Origin: Candidatus Borreliella tachyglossi
GTDB lineage: Bacteria; Spirochaetota; Spirochaetia; Borreliales; Borreliaceae
Length of the DNA: 64,000 bases
Direction of reading: 5' to 3'
Assembly (NCBI RefSeq): GCF_003076595.1
Contig: NZ_CP025785.1
Coordinates: 588,398 to 652,397 of the forward strand
Shown here: piece after piece, positions 27,223 to 37,121 of the stretch
How the letters are laid out: each line of letters begins with the position of its first letter
How positions within the stretch are numbered: the first letter of the stretch is position 1
Notes under the pieces: model-generated
The model's input: only the letters and a program-made list of their open reading frames with translations
Told to the model about the DNA's origin: nothing
Database searches by the model: none
Made by a program: the position numbers and the translations under genes

Positions 27223-30200
27223 ATGGATTTAAAAGTTAAATTTATTCATTTGCATGTTCATTCAGATTATTCTCTCTTAGATGGTGCTGCAAAGATTACA
27301 GATATTGTGGCAAAGGCGAAGGAATGCAATATGTCCCATATTGCATTAACAGATCATGGGAATCTTTTTGGTGCTATTAGGTTTTACAATGAAGCGAGAA
27401 AGGCAGGAGTAAAGCCCATAATTGGAATTGAGGCTTATATGTCCAGTACTTCAAAGCATATAAGAAAGAATGATGATCTTGGAAAGCCTTCTTATCATTT
27501 AATTCTTCTTGCCAAGAATGAATTAGGATATAAGAATTTATTAAAGCTTACAAGTATTTCTTATCTTGAGGGATTTTATTATCGCCCAAGAATAGATAAG
27601 GGTGATCTAGAGAAATATTCTGAAGGTCTTATTTGCACATCTGCATGCATTGGTGGGATTATTCCTCAGCTAATTATAGCAAACAGGTTTGATGATGCAA
27701 GGAATGAAATTCTTTGGTTTAAAAGTATTTTCGGTGATGATTTTTATCTTGAACTTCAACGTCATGGGATTAAACAACAAGATATTGTTAATGAAAGATT
27801 AATTGCTTATTCTAGAGAACTTAATGTTCCACTAACTGTGTCTAATGATTCTCATTATGTTAATAAAGAGGATGCAACAGCTCAAGATATTATTATTTGC
27901 ATTGGAACAGGTGCTAAGAGAAGGGATCCTAATAGGCTTAAAATGGAGACTAATGAATTTTATATTAAATCTCAAGAAGAGATGTGTGAGCTTTTTAAGG
28001 ATTTACCAGAGGCTTTGGCAAATACTGTAAAAATTGCTGAAAAATGTAATGACTTTAAGATCAAATTTCCAGGTCCTATTTTCCCTGAATATCAGATTCC
28101 TAGTGAGTTTAATACTCTTGGTCAATATTTAGAGCACCTGACACTTGAGGGTTTAAAATTTAGGTATGATATTGTAACTAATAGCATTAAAGAGCGTGCT
28201 TTTTATGAACTTGCAACAATAATTAAAATGGGATTTGAGGCTTATTTTTTAATTGTTTGGGATTTTATTAAATTTGCACATGATAACGATATTCCTGTTG
28301 GTCCTGGGCGTGGTTCTGGGGCGGGTTCAATTGTTGCATATGCTTTAAGGATTACTGATATTGATCCCTTAAAGTATAATCTTCTTTTCGAGAGATTCCT
28401 AAATCCCGAGCGTGTCTCTATGCCTGACTTTGACATTGATTTCTGCTTTGAGGGTAGAGATGAGGTCATAAAGTATGTCGCAAGAAAGTATGGTGAGGAT
28501 AGGGTTGCTCAGATAATTACATTTGGGACATTAAAACCTAAGGCTGTATTTAAGGATGTTGGAAGAGTTTTAGATATTCCTTTTGCTGAATCTAATGAAC
28601 TTACTAAACTTATTCCCGATGGTCCAAAAGTTTCTTTAAAGGAAGTCTTTGCAGATGAATCTTTAAAAGAATATTTAAATAAAGGTTCTATTTATAAGGA
28701 ATTGATGGATGCAGCTCTTGTTCTTGAAGGTATGAATAGACATGTTTCAACTCATGCAGCAGGCATTGTGATTTCTAGGGCACCTTTAACAGAGTATGTT
28801 CCACTTTATAAGGATTATAAACAAGATACTGTTTCTACGCAGTATACTATGGACTTGTTGGAGGATTGTGGTCTTGTAAAGATGGATTTTCTTGGTCTTA
28901 AGACATTAACTTTAATAAAAAATGCAGAAAATCTGATTAGGACTGTTAATCCTAATTTTAGAATAGAAAATATTTCCGATAGTGATGCTAAGACTTTCAA
29001 GATGCTTTCTGAGGGGCGTAGTGCGTCTGTTTTTCAATTTGAATCTGAGGGTATGCAGCAAGTTTTAAGGGATGCAAAACCTGACAGTATTGAGGATTTA
29101 ATTGCTTTAAATGCACTCTATCGTCCAGGGCCTATGCAGTTTATACCTCAATTTATTGCGGCTAAGACAGGTGCTAAGAAAATTAAATATCCTCATCCAG
29201 ACTTAGTAGAAGTTTTAAAGCCAACTTATGGAGTTATTGTTTATCAAGAACAAGTAATGGAAGTTGCAAGGATTATTGGGGGGTTTTCTCTTGGAAAAGC
29301 AGATATATTAAGACGTGCGATGGGAAAAAAGAAAGAAGATGAAATGAATAAGATGAAAGTCGACTTTTTAAAAGGTGCTCTTATTAAAGGTTATGATGAG
29401 AGGCTTGCAAGTGATATATTTGAGCTTTTAAAGCCCTTTGCTGGTTATGGTTTTAATAAATCTCATGCAGCTGCATATTCTTTAATAGCTTATCAAACAG
29501 CATATCTTAAGGCTAATTATCCTGAAAGCTTTATGGCTGCCAATTTAACAAATGAGATTAATAATACTGATAAACTCTCTTATTATATTGAAGAGGCAGA
29601 GTCGATGGGGATAAATGTTTTAAAACCGGATGTAAATCAGTCTTTTAGAGAATTCCGTGTCAATGGATCTAAGATCTCTTATGGGCTTAATGGAATTAAG
29701 AATATTGGGGGTTTTATAGTCGATCTTGTAGTTGCTGAGAGGCAAGAGAATGGGGAATATAAATCCTTTGAGGACTTTATTAGGAGAGTAGATGATAAGG
29801 TTATTAATAGAAAATTTCTTGAATCCGCGATAAAGTCTGGGCTCTTTGATAGTTTTGACCAAAATAGGAGAACACTTTTTGAAAATCTTGATAGATTAAT
29901 AGAAGTTGTATCTAAAGACAAGAGCGATAAAAGACTTGGTCAGAGTAGTTTATTTGGCTCTCTTGGAGTTCAGAATGCCGTTAAGGAAAGTTTTCATTAT
30001 GATTTGTTTGAAGAATATTCTTATCCTGAACTTTTAAGATTTGAGAAGGAACTTTTAGGTTTTTATGTATCTGGGCATCCTCTTGATCCATATAAAACGG
30101 AAATAGAGAGTTTTACAAGCTTTAATATATTAGAAGAGCTTGCTATTAAAAAGAATAGTCGTGTTAAGTTTGCTGGGAATCTAAATTCAGTAAAAATTAT

Positions 30201-30666
30201 CAATTCTAAGAAAAATAATTCTAGAATGGCCTTTGGAGTTATTGAAGATTTTAAAGGTATGATGGAAATTGTAATTTTTACTGAAAGTTATGAAAAATAT
30301 AAACATTTGCTTATTGAGGGCAATGTGGTTGGCGTTATAGGTAAGCTTACATTTAATAGAGATAAATTTTCAATAGTCGTTGAAAAGGTGTTAAGTATTG
30401 AAGAGCTTTCTGTTAATAAGATTAATAATCTTCATATTAAATTTTTTAATGAAAAGTTCAATGATTCTAATCTTCTTAATTCTTTAAAGGATAAACTCTT
30501 TAAGTTTGAGGATAATACTGGATTTTCGAATGTTTATCTTTATTTAAAGAATAATGATGAAGATTTGAGGCTCAAAATGGATTTAACCCTAAACTTTAAA
30601 CCTGATGAGTTTAAGATTAATGAGCTGAGGAGTCACGAAATAGTAGAGGATGTTTGGTTTGATTAG
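27223..30666 (+). CDS. dnaE: DNA polymerase III alpha subunit
   Basis: 1147 residues, the chromosomal replicase. N-terminal PHP domain (HLHVHSDYSLLDGAAK, ALTDHGNLFG), palm with GPGRGSGAGSIVAYAL and the metal-binding PDFDIDF, fingers and helix-hairpin-helix region, OB fold near 950-1040. Full length. There is no Shine-Dalgarno; TGATAGAAT ends 11 bases before the ATG. It is followed 11 bases later by the YggT-like gene and then recG, so replication, membrane and recombination genes share a transcript. Confidence 0.97.
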   Translation: MDLKVKFIHLHVHSDYSLLDGAAKITDIVAKAKECNMSHIALTDHGNLFGAIRFYNEARKAGVKPIIGIEAYMSSTSKHIRKNDDLGKPSYHLILLAKNELGYKNLLKLTSISYLEGFYYRPRIDKGDLEKYSEGLICTSACIGGIIPQLIIANRFDDARNEILWFKSIFGDDFYLELQRHGIKQQDIVNERLIAYSRELNVPLTVSNDSHYVNKEDATAQDIIICIGTGAKRRDPNRLKMETNEFYIKSQEEMCELFKDLPEALANTVKIAEKCNDFKIKFPGPIFPEYQIPSEFNTLGQYLEHLTLEGLKFRYDIVTNSIKERAFYELATIIKMGFEAYFLIVWDFIKFAHDNDIPVGPGRGSGAGSIVAYALRITDIDPLKYNLLFERFLNPERVSMPDFDIDFCFEGRDEVIKYVARKYGEDRVAQIITFGTLKPKAVFKDVGRVLDIPFAESNELTKLIPDGPKVSLKEVFADESLKEYLNKGSIYKELMDAALVLEGMNRHVSTHAAGIVISRAPLTEYVPLYKDYKQDTVSTQYTMDLLEDCGLVKMDFLGLKTLTLIKNAENLIRTVNPNFRIENISDSDAKTFKMLSEGRSASVFQFESEGMQQVLRDAKPDSIEDLIALNALYRPGPMQFIPQFIAAKTGAKKIKYPHPDLVEVLKPTYGVIVYQEQVMEVARIIGGFSLGKADILRRAMGKKKEDEMNKMKVDFLKGALIKGYDERLASDIFELLKPFAGYGFNKSHAAAYSLIAYQTAYLKANYPESFMAANLTNEINNTDKLSYYIEEAESMGINVLKPDVNQSFREFRVNGSKISYGLNGIKNIGGFIVDLVVAERQENGEYKSFEDFIRRVDDKVINRKFLESAIKSGLFDSFDQNRRTLFENLDRLIEVVSKDKSDKRLGQSSLFGSLGVQNAVKESFHYDLFEEYSYPELLRFEKELLGFYVSGHPLDPYKTEIESFTSFNILEELAIKKNSRVKFAGNLNSVKIINSKKNNSRMAFGVIEDFKGMMEIVIFTESYEKYKHLLIEGNVVGVIGKLTFNRDKFSIVVEKVLSIEELSVNKINNLHIKFFNEKFNDSNLLNSLKDKLFKFEDNTGFSNVYLYLKNNDEDLRLKMDLTLNFKPDEFKINELRSHEIVEDVWFD

Positions 30667-30677
30667 GAGGATTAATT

Positions 30678-31250
30678 GTGATAGTAGAGACTTTAATTTT
30701 ATTTTTAAATGCTTATAGAATTTTAATTTTGATTAGAATTATTCTTAGTTGGCTTGTATCCTCAGGAATTAATACTAATGTATTTTTTAAATTTATCTAT
30801 AGTGCAACAGAACCATTTTTATCTGTTTTTAGAAGGGTTAGGTTTTTCAGGCTTGGTATGTATGATTTTTCGCCAATTGCGGCTTTAATTACTCTTACAA
30901 TAGTTGAGAGGATGCTGTCTCATGGTGATTATAAACTTTCTACGTTTATTGTATTGTTTATTATTGAAGTTTGGGGAATATTTAGAAGTATTTTTATTGC
31001 ACTTATTTTTTTCTTTGCCTTAAGATTAATATTTTTACTTTTCAGCCTATTTGATGATACTGATTTCATGAGGGGAGTTGATTCGTTGCTTATTCCCTTG
31101 TCTGTTAAAATAAACAATATTGTTACAGATAAGACTATGTCTTATACTCTTAATTTGATTGTAGCCGACGCACTGCTAATGGCATTTATAATCATTTTTG
31201 AGCAAGCCATATTTGCTATTAGTATTTTAGCCTTTTACTTACCTTTTTAA
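30678..31250 (+). CDS. YggT-family membrane protein with two repeats
   Basis: 190 residues, about five to six membrane segments. Two copies of the YggT pattern: residues 1-75 (LILFLNAYRILILIRIILSW, ATEPFL) and 100-190 (FIALIFFFALRLIFLLFSLF, DSLLIPL). GTG start with a good GGAGG. BB0580 position. YggT proteins are linked to osmotic stress and cell division placement of membrane proteins, but the role in Borrelia is not known. It lies between dnaE and recG. Confidence 0.8.
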   Translation: MIVETLILFLNAYRILILIRIILSWLVSSGINTNVFFKFIYSATEPFLSVFRRVRFFRLGMYDFSPIAALITLTIVERMLSHGDYKLSTFIVLFIIEVWGIFRSIFIALIFFFALRLIFLLFSLFDDTDFMRGVDSLLIPLSVKINNIVTDKTMSYTLNLIVADALLMAFIIIFEQAIFAISILAFYLPF

Positions 31251-31258
31251 GGATTTTG

Positions 31259-33328
31259 ATGTTTTTGCATGAGTTTCAATATGACTTAAAGGGCATACGT
31301 GGTCTTGGAAAGAAGGGACTTGAGAGATTAAATAGTCTTCAGATTACAAATATTAAAGAGCTCATAGAATACTTTCCTAAAAAGTACGAGGATCGTCAGA
31401 ATATAAAAACTTTTCCAGACCCACTGGAAGTTAGAGATTGTGAACTCATGACAATTTTTACTGTTTTAGAACATAAAAAGCTTGGAGGGAGTAATTTTAA
31501 AAAGAATTTAAAACTTATTGCTAGGAGTGAAAATGATGAGATATTTGAAATTCTTCTTTTTAATAGGGGATTCTTAGAAGGGGTTTTTAAGGTAGGTCAA
31601 AAATTCTATATTTATTCCAAATTTAATTACAGCGATTATACTCAAATGTGGAGTTGTTCTAATTTTGACAGCGAATCTTTTAGCTATAATCCGGAACGAT
31701 TTAAAAAAATTATGCCAATTTATTCTCTTAGTGAAAGCCTAACTTCTAAAAAGATATCGTCTTATATAAAAGAAGCTCTGATTTATTTTGTAAAGTTTGG
31801 ACAATCTGATGTGCCTGAATTCTTAATCAACAAATATACATTATTGCCGTTCCATGAGGCTTTAAATGAAATCCATTTTCCAAGTTCTCTTGAAATGCTT
31901 GAAAGGGCAAAGAAAACGTTAACTTATAGGGAAATATTTTTGCTTCAGTTTTTTTCGAGGGGAAAAAGTTCTGAGATTTTTTTGCGTGACAGGAAGCAAT
32001 TATCAAGGAATTTGCTTGATCAAATTATTTTAAGTCTTCCATTTAAGCTTACAAGAGATCAAATAATTTCAATTAATGAGATAATTAATGATCTTGAAAG
32101 CATTAGGCCTATGAGTAGATTACTTCAAGGTGATGTTGGAAGTGGGAAAACTTTAGTTGCTTTTCTCTCGAGTATTCCTTTAATTGAAGCTGGATATCAA
32201 GTGGCATTTATGGTGCCTACTGATCTTTTGGCACGGCAACATTATAATAATTTGGCAAATATACTCAAAGATTTTAATATATCTATAGTTCTTTTAACGG
32301 GTAGTTTGAAAAAAAGAGGCAAAGATGATGTGTTGGAAAAAATTAAAAATGGTACTTCTAGTTTAGTAATTGGGACTCATTCTATTTTTTCTTGCGGAAC
32401 AAAGTTTAAAAAATTAGCTTATGCCATCATTGATGAACAGCATAAATTTGGCGTTGAGCAGAGAGAAGAGCTTAAGAATAAGGGAGAAGGAGTTGATATT
32501 CTTTTAATGTCAGCAACTCCTATTCCTAGAAGCTTAGCTTTAACTCTTTTTGGCGATCTTGAAGTATCTTTAATTAAGAGAGGCCCTGCATGCAGAATAC
32601 CTGTTACTACTTATTTAGCAAAACATGGCAATGAAGACAAAGTTTATGAGTTTTTAAAAAATGAACTTGCAAAAGGGCACCAAATTTATTTTGTGTACCC
32701 CCTAATATCATCCTCAGAAAAGTTTGATTTAAAAGATGCTACTAATATGTGCTTAGAGCTTAGGAATGTTTTTGTCGAATATTGTGTTGAAATGGTTCAT
32801 TCTAAACTTCCATCTGATGTCAAGGAAGATATTATGAATGATTTTTACTCAAAAAAAATAGATATTTTGGTTGCAACAAGCGTTATTGAAGTTGGTATTG
32901 ATTGCCCAAATGCAACTTGCATGGTAATAGAGCATGCTGAGCGTTTTGGACTTTCTACTTTGCATCAAATTAGGGGGCGTGTCGGTAGAGGCGACTTAAA
33001 ATCTTTTTTATTTTTGCTCTACAGGGAACCTTTAACGGATGCAGGAAGATTTAGACTTAAGACTATAAAAGAGAATGTAGATGGATTTAAAATAGCAGAA
33101 GAAGATCTTAAATTAAGAGGGCCTGGCAATTTATTTGGTCTTGAACAAACGGGTTATTTGAAGCTTAAGATAGCTGATTTTGTTGAGAATAGAGATGTCA
33201 TAAGCTTAATTCGAGAAGAACTTAATCTGTTTTTTTCAAATAAATCTTTTTATGACAAATTAGATGTTGAATTACTTGATAGACTTTTACTTTCATATTT
33301 AAGATCTGTTGGCAAGGATAATAGTTGA
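31259..33328 (+). CDS. recG: ATP-dependent DNA helicase RecG
   Basis: 689 residues. It remodels stalled replication forks and Holliday junctions. N-terminal wedge OB domain; Walker A LLQGDVGSGKT near residue 290; DEQHKFG; SATPIPRSLALTLFGDL; motif VI QIRGRVGRG; C-terminal TRG motif region. I take ATG at 31259, with AAGGA 5 bases before it, not the TTG at 31256. Complete and typical. Its stop is 3 bases from the convergent carboxypeptidase gene. Confidence 0.96.
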   Translation: MFLHEFQYDLKGIRGLGKKGLERLNSLQITNIKELIEYFPKKYEDRQNIKTFPDPLEVRDCELMTIFTVLEHKKLGGSNFKKNLKLIARSENDEIFEILLFNRGFLEGVFKVGQKFYIYSKFNYSDYTQMWSCSNFDSESFSYNPERFKKIMPIYSLSESLTSKKISSYIKEALIYFVKFGQSDVPEFLINKYTLLPFHEALNEIHFPSSLEMLERAKKTLTYREIFLLQFFSRGKSSEIFLRDRKQLSRNLLDQIILSLPFKLTRDQIISINEIINDLESIRPMSRLLQGDVGSGKTLVAFLSSIPLIEAGYQVAFMVPTDLLARQHYNNLANILKDFNISIVLLTGSLKKRGKDDVLEKIKNGTSSLVIGTHSIFSCGTKFKKLAYAIIDEQHKFGVEQREELKNKGEGVDILLMSATPIPRSLALTLFGDLEVSLIKRGPACRIPVTTYLAKHGNEDKVYEFLKNELAKGHQIYFVYPLISSSEKFDLKDATNMCLELRNVFVEYCVEMVHSKLPSDVKEDIMNDFYSKKIDILVATSVIEVGIDCPNATCMVIEHAERFGLSTLHQIRGRVGRGDLKSFLFLLYREPLTDAGRFRLKTIKENVDGFKIAEEDLKLRGPGNLFGLEQTGYLKLKIADFVENRDVISLIREELNLFFSNKSFYDKLDVELLDRLLLSYLRSVGKDNS

Positions 33329-33331
33329 TTA

Positions 33332-34126
33332 TTAGCTTGTGTATTTTTGAATTAAATTTGAAATTTCTTTTTTATGTTCATTCCAAAATTCAAGAAGTTT
33401 ATACTGTAAATTGTTGAAATATTTTTCTTGAATAATACATGCTTGTTTGCCAATATACATATAATGCCAAGGTTCTGATTTATATCCAGTGTCTCTTTCA
33501 TGATTTTTAGGGTAAGATAATGAGAATCCATACTTTGATGAGTTTTCATAAATCCACTTGCCTTCTTTTGTATTTAGTAAATTATCGTCTATTTTCATGA
33601 AGTCCATAGCTGTTCCTAGTTGATGTTGTGAGTGATTAGGTCTTGCTGATTGTTGTTCTGCTGCCTTTAATCCGTAGGTTGTAACATTATGTTCAAATAA
33701 AAATTTTTGATATTCTTCTGTTCTGTATGCTGATACTATTTTTATACTAAAGCCATTTTCCCTAGCATCCTTGACAAGACTAATCAAGTCATTTATTAAT
33801 ACTTTTCTCAACATTAAGCTTTTTTTGCCAATGTCTTTTAATTCTTGAAAGTCTTTTAGATAAACTAAGTCTTTTGGTTGGTATCCCTTAGGAATTGGGA
33901 TTTTTTTGTTTACAAGTATTAAAAGCTTATTTTTCTCTGCTTCAAGAAGTGGTTTTATCTCTGCTAGGAATTGAATAGGATTTTCTTTGATTTGTTTGCG
34001 GTAAGGTGCTTCTAGATTTTTTGTAGCCTCAAGTAAGATTTCTAAGTCTTGGGATTGTATTTCATTGGCTTTCAAAACACAGTTGTTAATTAAGAATATT
34101 GACAAAAAAATGTAGAATAACTTCAT
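33332..34126 (-). CDS. D-alanyl-D-alanine carboxypeptidase, VanY/M15 family
   Basis: 264 residues. Zinc peptidase that trims the terminal D-Ala of peptidoglycan stems. Zinc ligands His168 and Asp175 in SQHQLGTAMD and His221 with Glu218 in EPWHYMY are intact. The N-terminus (1-20) is a signal peptide; FLINNC16 could be a loose spirochaetal lipobox, so it may be a lipoprotein. No Shine-Dalgarno: a TATAAT on the minus strand (34141-34136) ends 9 bases before the ATG. BB0582 position. Fits with the nearby murD and femA. Confidence 0.88.
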   Translation of the reverse strand: MKLFYIFLSIFLINNCVLKANEIQSQDLEILLEATKNLEAPYRKQIKENPIQFLAEIKPLLEAEKNKLLILVNKKIPIPKGYQPKDLVYLKDFQELKDIGKKSLMLRKVLINDLISLVKDARENGFSIKIVSAYRTEEYQKFLFEHNVTTYGLKAAEQQSARPNHSQHQLGTAMDFMKIDDNLLNTKEGKWIYENSSKYGFSLSYPKNHERDTGYKSEPWHYMYIGKQACIIQEKYFNNLQYKLLEFWNEHKKEISNLIQKYTS

Positions 34127-34221
34127 ATAAATTTAATTATAATATAATTTGTGTTAATTATTGGATTAATTTTAAGGCTAAATTATTTTTTTATTTACAA
34201 AAGTGGTAGAATAGTTAGAAT

Positions 34222-35571
34222 ATGTTAAAAAGACTTAATAATTATAGCTCAATACTGAGAGAATTGCTCATATTGGCCATTCCTACAGCTTTTGAGGCTT
34301 TTTTGTATCAGCTAGTAGTATTTTTTGATAATTATATGATTGTTTATTTAGGAACTCCTCAAGTTACAGGAGTTTCTCTAGCGAATAGAATAAGTTTTCT
34401 TTTCTTTATTACTGTATTTGCACTTGGTACTACTCTTAGTGCTTATGCTTCTCAAGCATTTTCTAAGGGAAAGTTTTCACATGTTAGGCAAGCATTTGCT
34501 TACGCTTTGATGATTGGAACAACTATTGGAATTATTTTTTTTGTTATATCCTTTATTTTTTCAAAAGAAGTCCTTAATCTATTCATAGGTGAATCAGAGC
34601 CTCTAAATTTTGGAATAGAGTATTTAAGAATTGTTTCTGTTGCCTATATTTTTATATCTTATTCTTTTCTATCCGCAATGGGTTTTAAGAGTGCTAAGGA
34701 TATAAAAATACCTTTATTTGTGACTATATTTGTTGTAATAGTTAATGTTGTTTTTAATTACATCTTTATTTTTGTGCTTGATATGGGAATAAGTGGGGCA
34801 GCTTATGCTACTTTGCTTGCTAGAATGCTTGAATTTACCTTTTATTTTTTTTATAACTTTTTTAATGTGAATTCTTATTATCATCTTGAAGTGAAAGATT
34901 TTTTTGTTTCTAAGAGTGTAAGAGTGGCTACTTTAAAGATACTTGTTCCTGTTTTATCACATGAAATCTGTTGGGTTTTAAGTATAACTATTCTGCATGC
35001 TTTGTATGCTCGACTTGGAAGTGGTGAATATGCGTCTTTTGCAGTTGCATCTAACCTTTTAGACTTGTGCTTTGTTTTAATGCATGGAATGGGAGTTGCA
35101 ACGGGTGTTATTATCGGGCATTTGATGGTAAATGATAAGGAACATGTTAGAGAACTTGGAATATTTTTATCAGTTATTGGAGTTATTTTAGGACTTTTTG
35201 TAGCCTTTATTCTTTTGCTAATATCTAGGGTTGCACCTATGATATTTAGTAATCTAGATTCTCCTGAACTTGTTGGTATTTTTATCTCTGTTTTTGCTAG
35301 CATTGTTGTTTTTAAGGGTTTTACGTCTCAGGCGCTTGTTGGTATTTTTCGAACGAGCGGAATTCCTAATACTTGTTTTTATATTGAGATAGGAGTGATA
35401 GTTTTTTATACATTGCCAGTTGCACATTGTTTGATTTTTTTTACAGATTTTAAATTACCAATGATAGTTTTTATTGTAAGTCTTGAAGAAGTTATTAAAA
35501 ATATATTTATTTTAATAGAATTTTTTAAAGATAATTGGATAAGGGAAATACATTATGAAGAGCTGACTTAA
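34222..35571 (+). CDS. MATE-family efflux protein, copy 1
   Basis: 449 residues, twelve membrane segments in two halves of six. Typical MATE starts of each half: LLILAIPTAFEAFLYQLVVFFDN and LVPVLSHEICWVLSITILHAL. Exchanges H+ or Na+ for cationic compounds; the substrate is unknown. No Shine-Dalgarno; TGGTAGAAT ends 9 bases before the ATG. A second MATE gene follows 181 bases later on the same strand and is clearly paralogous but diverged. Confidence 0.88.
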   Translation: MLKRLNNYSSILRELLILAIPTAFEAFLYQLVVFFDNYMIVYLGTPQVTGVSLANRISFLFFITVFALGTTLSAYASQAFSKGKFSHVRQAFAYALMIGTTIGIIFFVISFIFSKEVLNLFIGESEPLNFGIEYLRIVSVAYIFISYSFLSAMGFKSAKDIKIPLFVTIFVVIVNVVFNYIFIFVLDMGISGAAYATLLARMLEFTFYFFYNFFNVNSYYHLEVKDFFVSKSVRVATLKILVPVLSHEICWVLSITILHALYARLGSGEYASFAVASNLLDLCFVLMHGMGVATGVIIGHLMVNDKEHVRELGIFLSVIGVILGLFVAFILLLISRVAPMIFSNLDSPELVGIFISVFASIVVFKGFTSQALVGIFRTSGIPNTCFYIEIGVIVFYTLPVAHCLIFFTDFKLPMIVFIVSLEEVIKNIFILIEFFKDNWIREIHYEELT

Positions 35572-35752
35572 TTTGTAAAATATACTATAATACTATAATT
35601 AGGACATATTATGAGTAATATGAATTTTAAGTTCATTTTGATTTTATTTAATAAAGGGATTCCCTCTACTTTTTTATAGTGTTTTTATTGTAATTCACTA
35701 CTCCAATTTTTTTGAAAATCTAGTTTACTGTTTTGATATTTAGGAGGAGGTT

Positions 35753-37096
35753 ATGTATTCGTTAAGCGAATCCAGGAAGAGTAGGGTTTATCGGGATCTT
35801 TTAAATATTGCAATTCCAACAGCTGTTGAATTTTTTTTGTTTAATGTTATTGCATTTACAGACAATATTATGGTGTCTTATCTTGGAGATTATCCTGTTG
35901 CTGGAGTTTCTCTTGCAAATAAATTTTTTGAACTTTTTATTACTATTGCCTTTGCTGTAATGGGAGCTTATAATATATTGGCAACCAGGCAATATGCTAA
36001 AGGTGATATTGATGACTTTAAAAACACATTTTTTATTAGCATCTTAATTCTCCTATTGTTTTCCTTTTTATTCATATTTATTTCATTATTTTATCCATAT
36101 TTTTTTCTTGGATTACTATCTAATGACTCAAAAGCTATCTCTTATGGAATAACTTATCTTGACATCGCTGTTTATTCTTTTGTATTTGCGGTTGTTAAGG
36201 GGATTATTGCAAATTCACTAAAGATTGTTAAAATAACTAAAATTCAGGTTGTCACTTCTGTTGTTGCAGTTGTTTTAAATGTAGTTTTTAACTATTTATT
36301 TATTTTTATATTTGGCATGGGAGTACTTGGGGCTGCTATTGCAACTACATTAGTTCGCGGTATTGAACTTGTTTTTTATCTTCTTTATACAGTCTTTAAT
36401 TCAGACTCGCATTTTCACCTTAAAGTTAAAAACTTAAAAATCAATCCTGTAATATTTTCTCAATTAATTAAGTTTTTTATTCCAATATTTTTAAATGAAT
36501 TTATTTGGTTTTTGGGATATTTTGGCTTAATTGCAATTTTTGCAAGAATTAATACCGCTAAATATGCGGCTTATAGTATAACTTTTTCTACTTATTTTAT
36601 GGGATTTAATATAATTAATGCGTTTTGTTTCTCTGTCAATATTATAATGGGACATGAAATGCATAATGATAAGAGAGAGATAATGGCTGTTGCAATATAT
36701 TTGGGCAAGATAGGCTTCATTCTTGCTATTGTTACATCTTTTATAATGGTAGCTTTGTCTTTCATAGCACCCTATGTTTTTTATGAGTTAGAATATGCAA
36801 GTCTTATAGGAGTTATGCTAAGGTATTATGCTATCTCGGTGTTTTTTACAGCACTTGCATTTCAATATTTATTTGGGTTTTTCCGAGCAGGTGCATCTCC
36901 AAGCTTTGGGGCTATTATGGAGGGCTCTGTAACTTTTATTTATACAATACCCATTGCATACCTTTTAGCAAATTATACACAAATTCCATTTGAGCTTATT
37001 GTTTTTATTCCAACTCTTGAAGATGTCATTAAGCTTGGTATTTCTTTACCTTATTTTTATAGTACCAAGTGGATTAAGTCTATTAAAACAGGTTAA
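35753..37096 (+). CDS. MATE-family efflux protein, copy 2
   Basis: 447 residues, twelve membrane segments; LLNIAIPTAVEFFLFNVIAF and FFIPIFLNEFIWFLGYFGLI begin the halves. Same architecture as the preceding gene, so an old tandem duplication. Unlike copy 1 it has a strong AGGAGGAGG before the ATG, so the two are translated by different signals. The stop lies 25 bases before the likely murD start. Confidence 0.88.
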   Translation: MYSLSESRKSRVYRDLLNIAIPTAVEFFLFNVIAFTDNIMVSYLGDYPVAGVSLANKFFELFITIAFAVMGAYNILATRQYAKGDIDDFKNTFFISILILLLFSFLFIFISLFYPYFFLGLLSNDSKAISYGITYLDIAVYSFVFAVVKGIIANSLKIVKITKIQVVTSVVAVVLNVVFNYLFIFIFGMGVLGAAIATTLVRGIELVFYLLYTVFNSDSHFHLKVKNLKINPVIFSQLIKFFIPIFLNEFIWFLGYFGLIAIFARINTAKYAAYSITFSTYFMGFNIINAFCFSVNIIMGHEMHNDKREIMAVAIYLGKIGFILAIVTSFIMVALSFIAPYVFYELEYASLIGVMLRYYAISVFFTALAFQYLFGFFRAGASPSFGAIMEGSVTFIYTIPIAYLLANYTQIPFELIVFIPTLEDVIKLGISLPYFYSTKWIKSIKTG

Positions 37097-37121
37097 TTAT
37101 TTTGTTATACTTGCTTATATT

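Noticed and set aside
36990-37121. N-terminal extension of murD
   Set aside because: It lies inside the MATE gene in another frame, has no MurD similarity and would add a false membrane segment.
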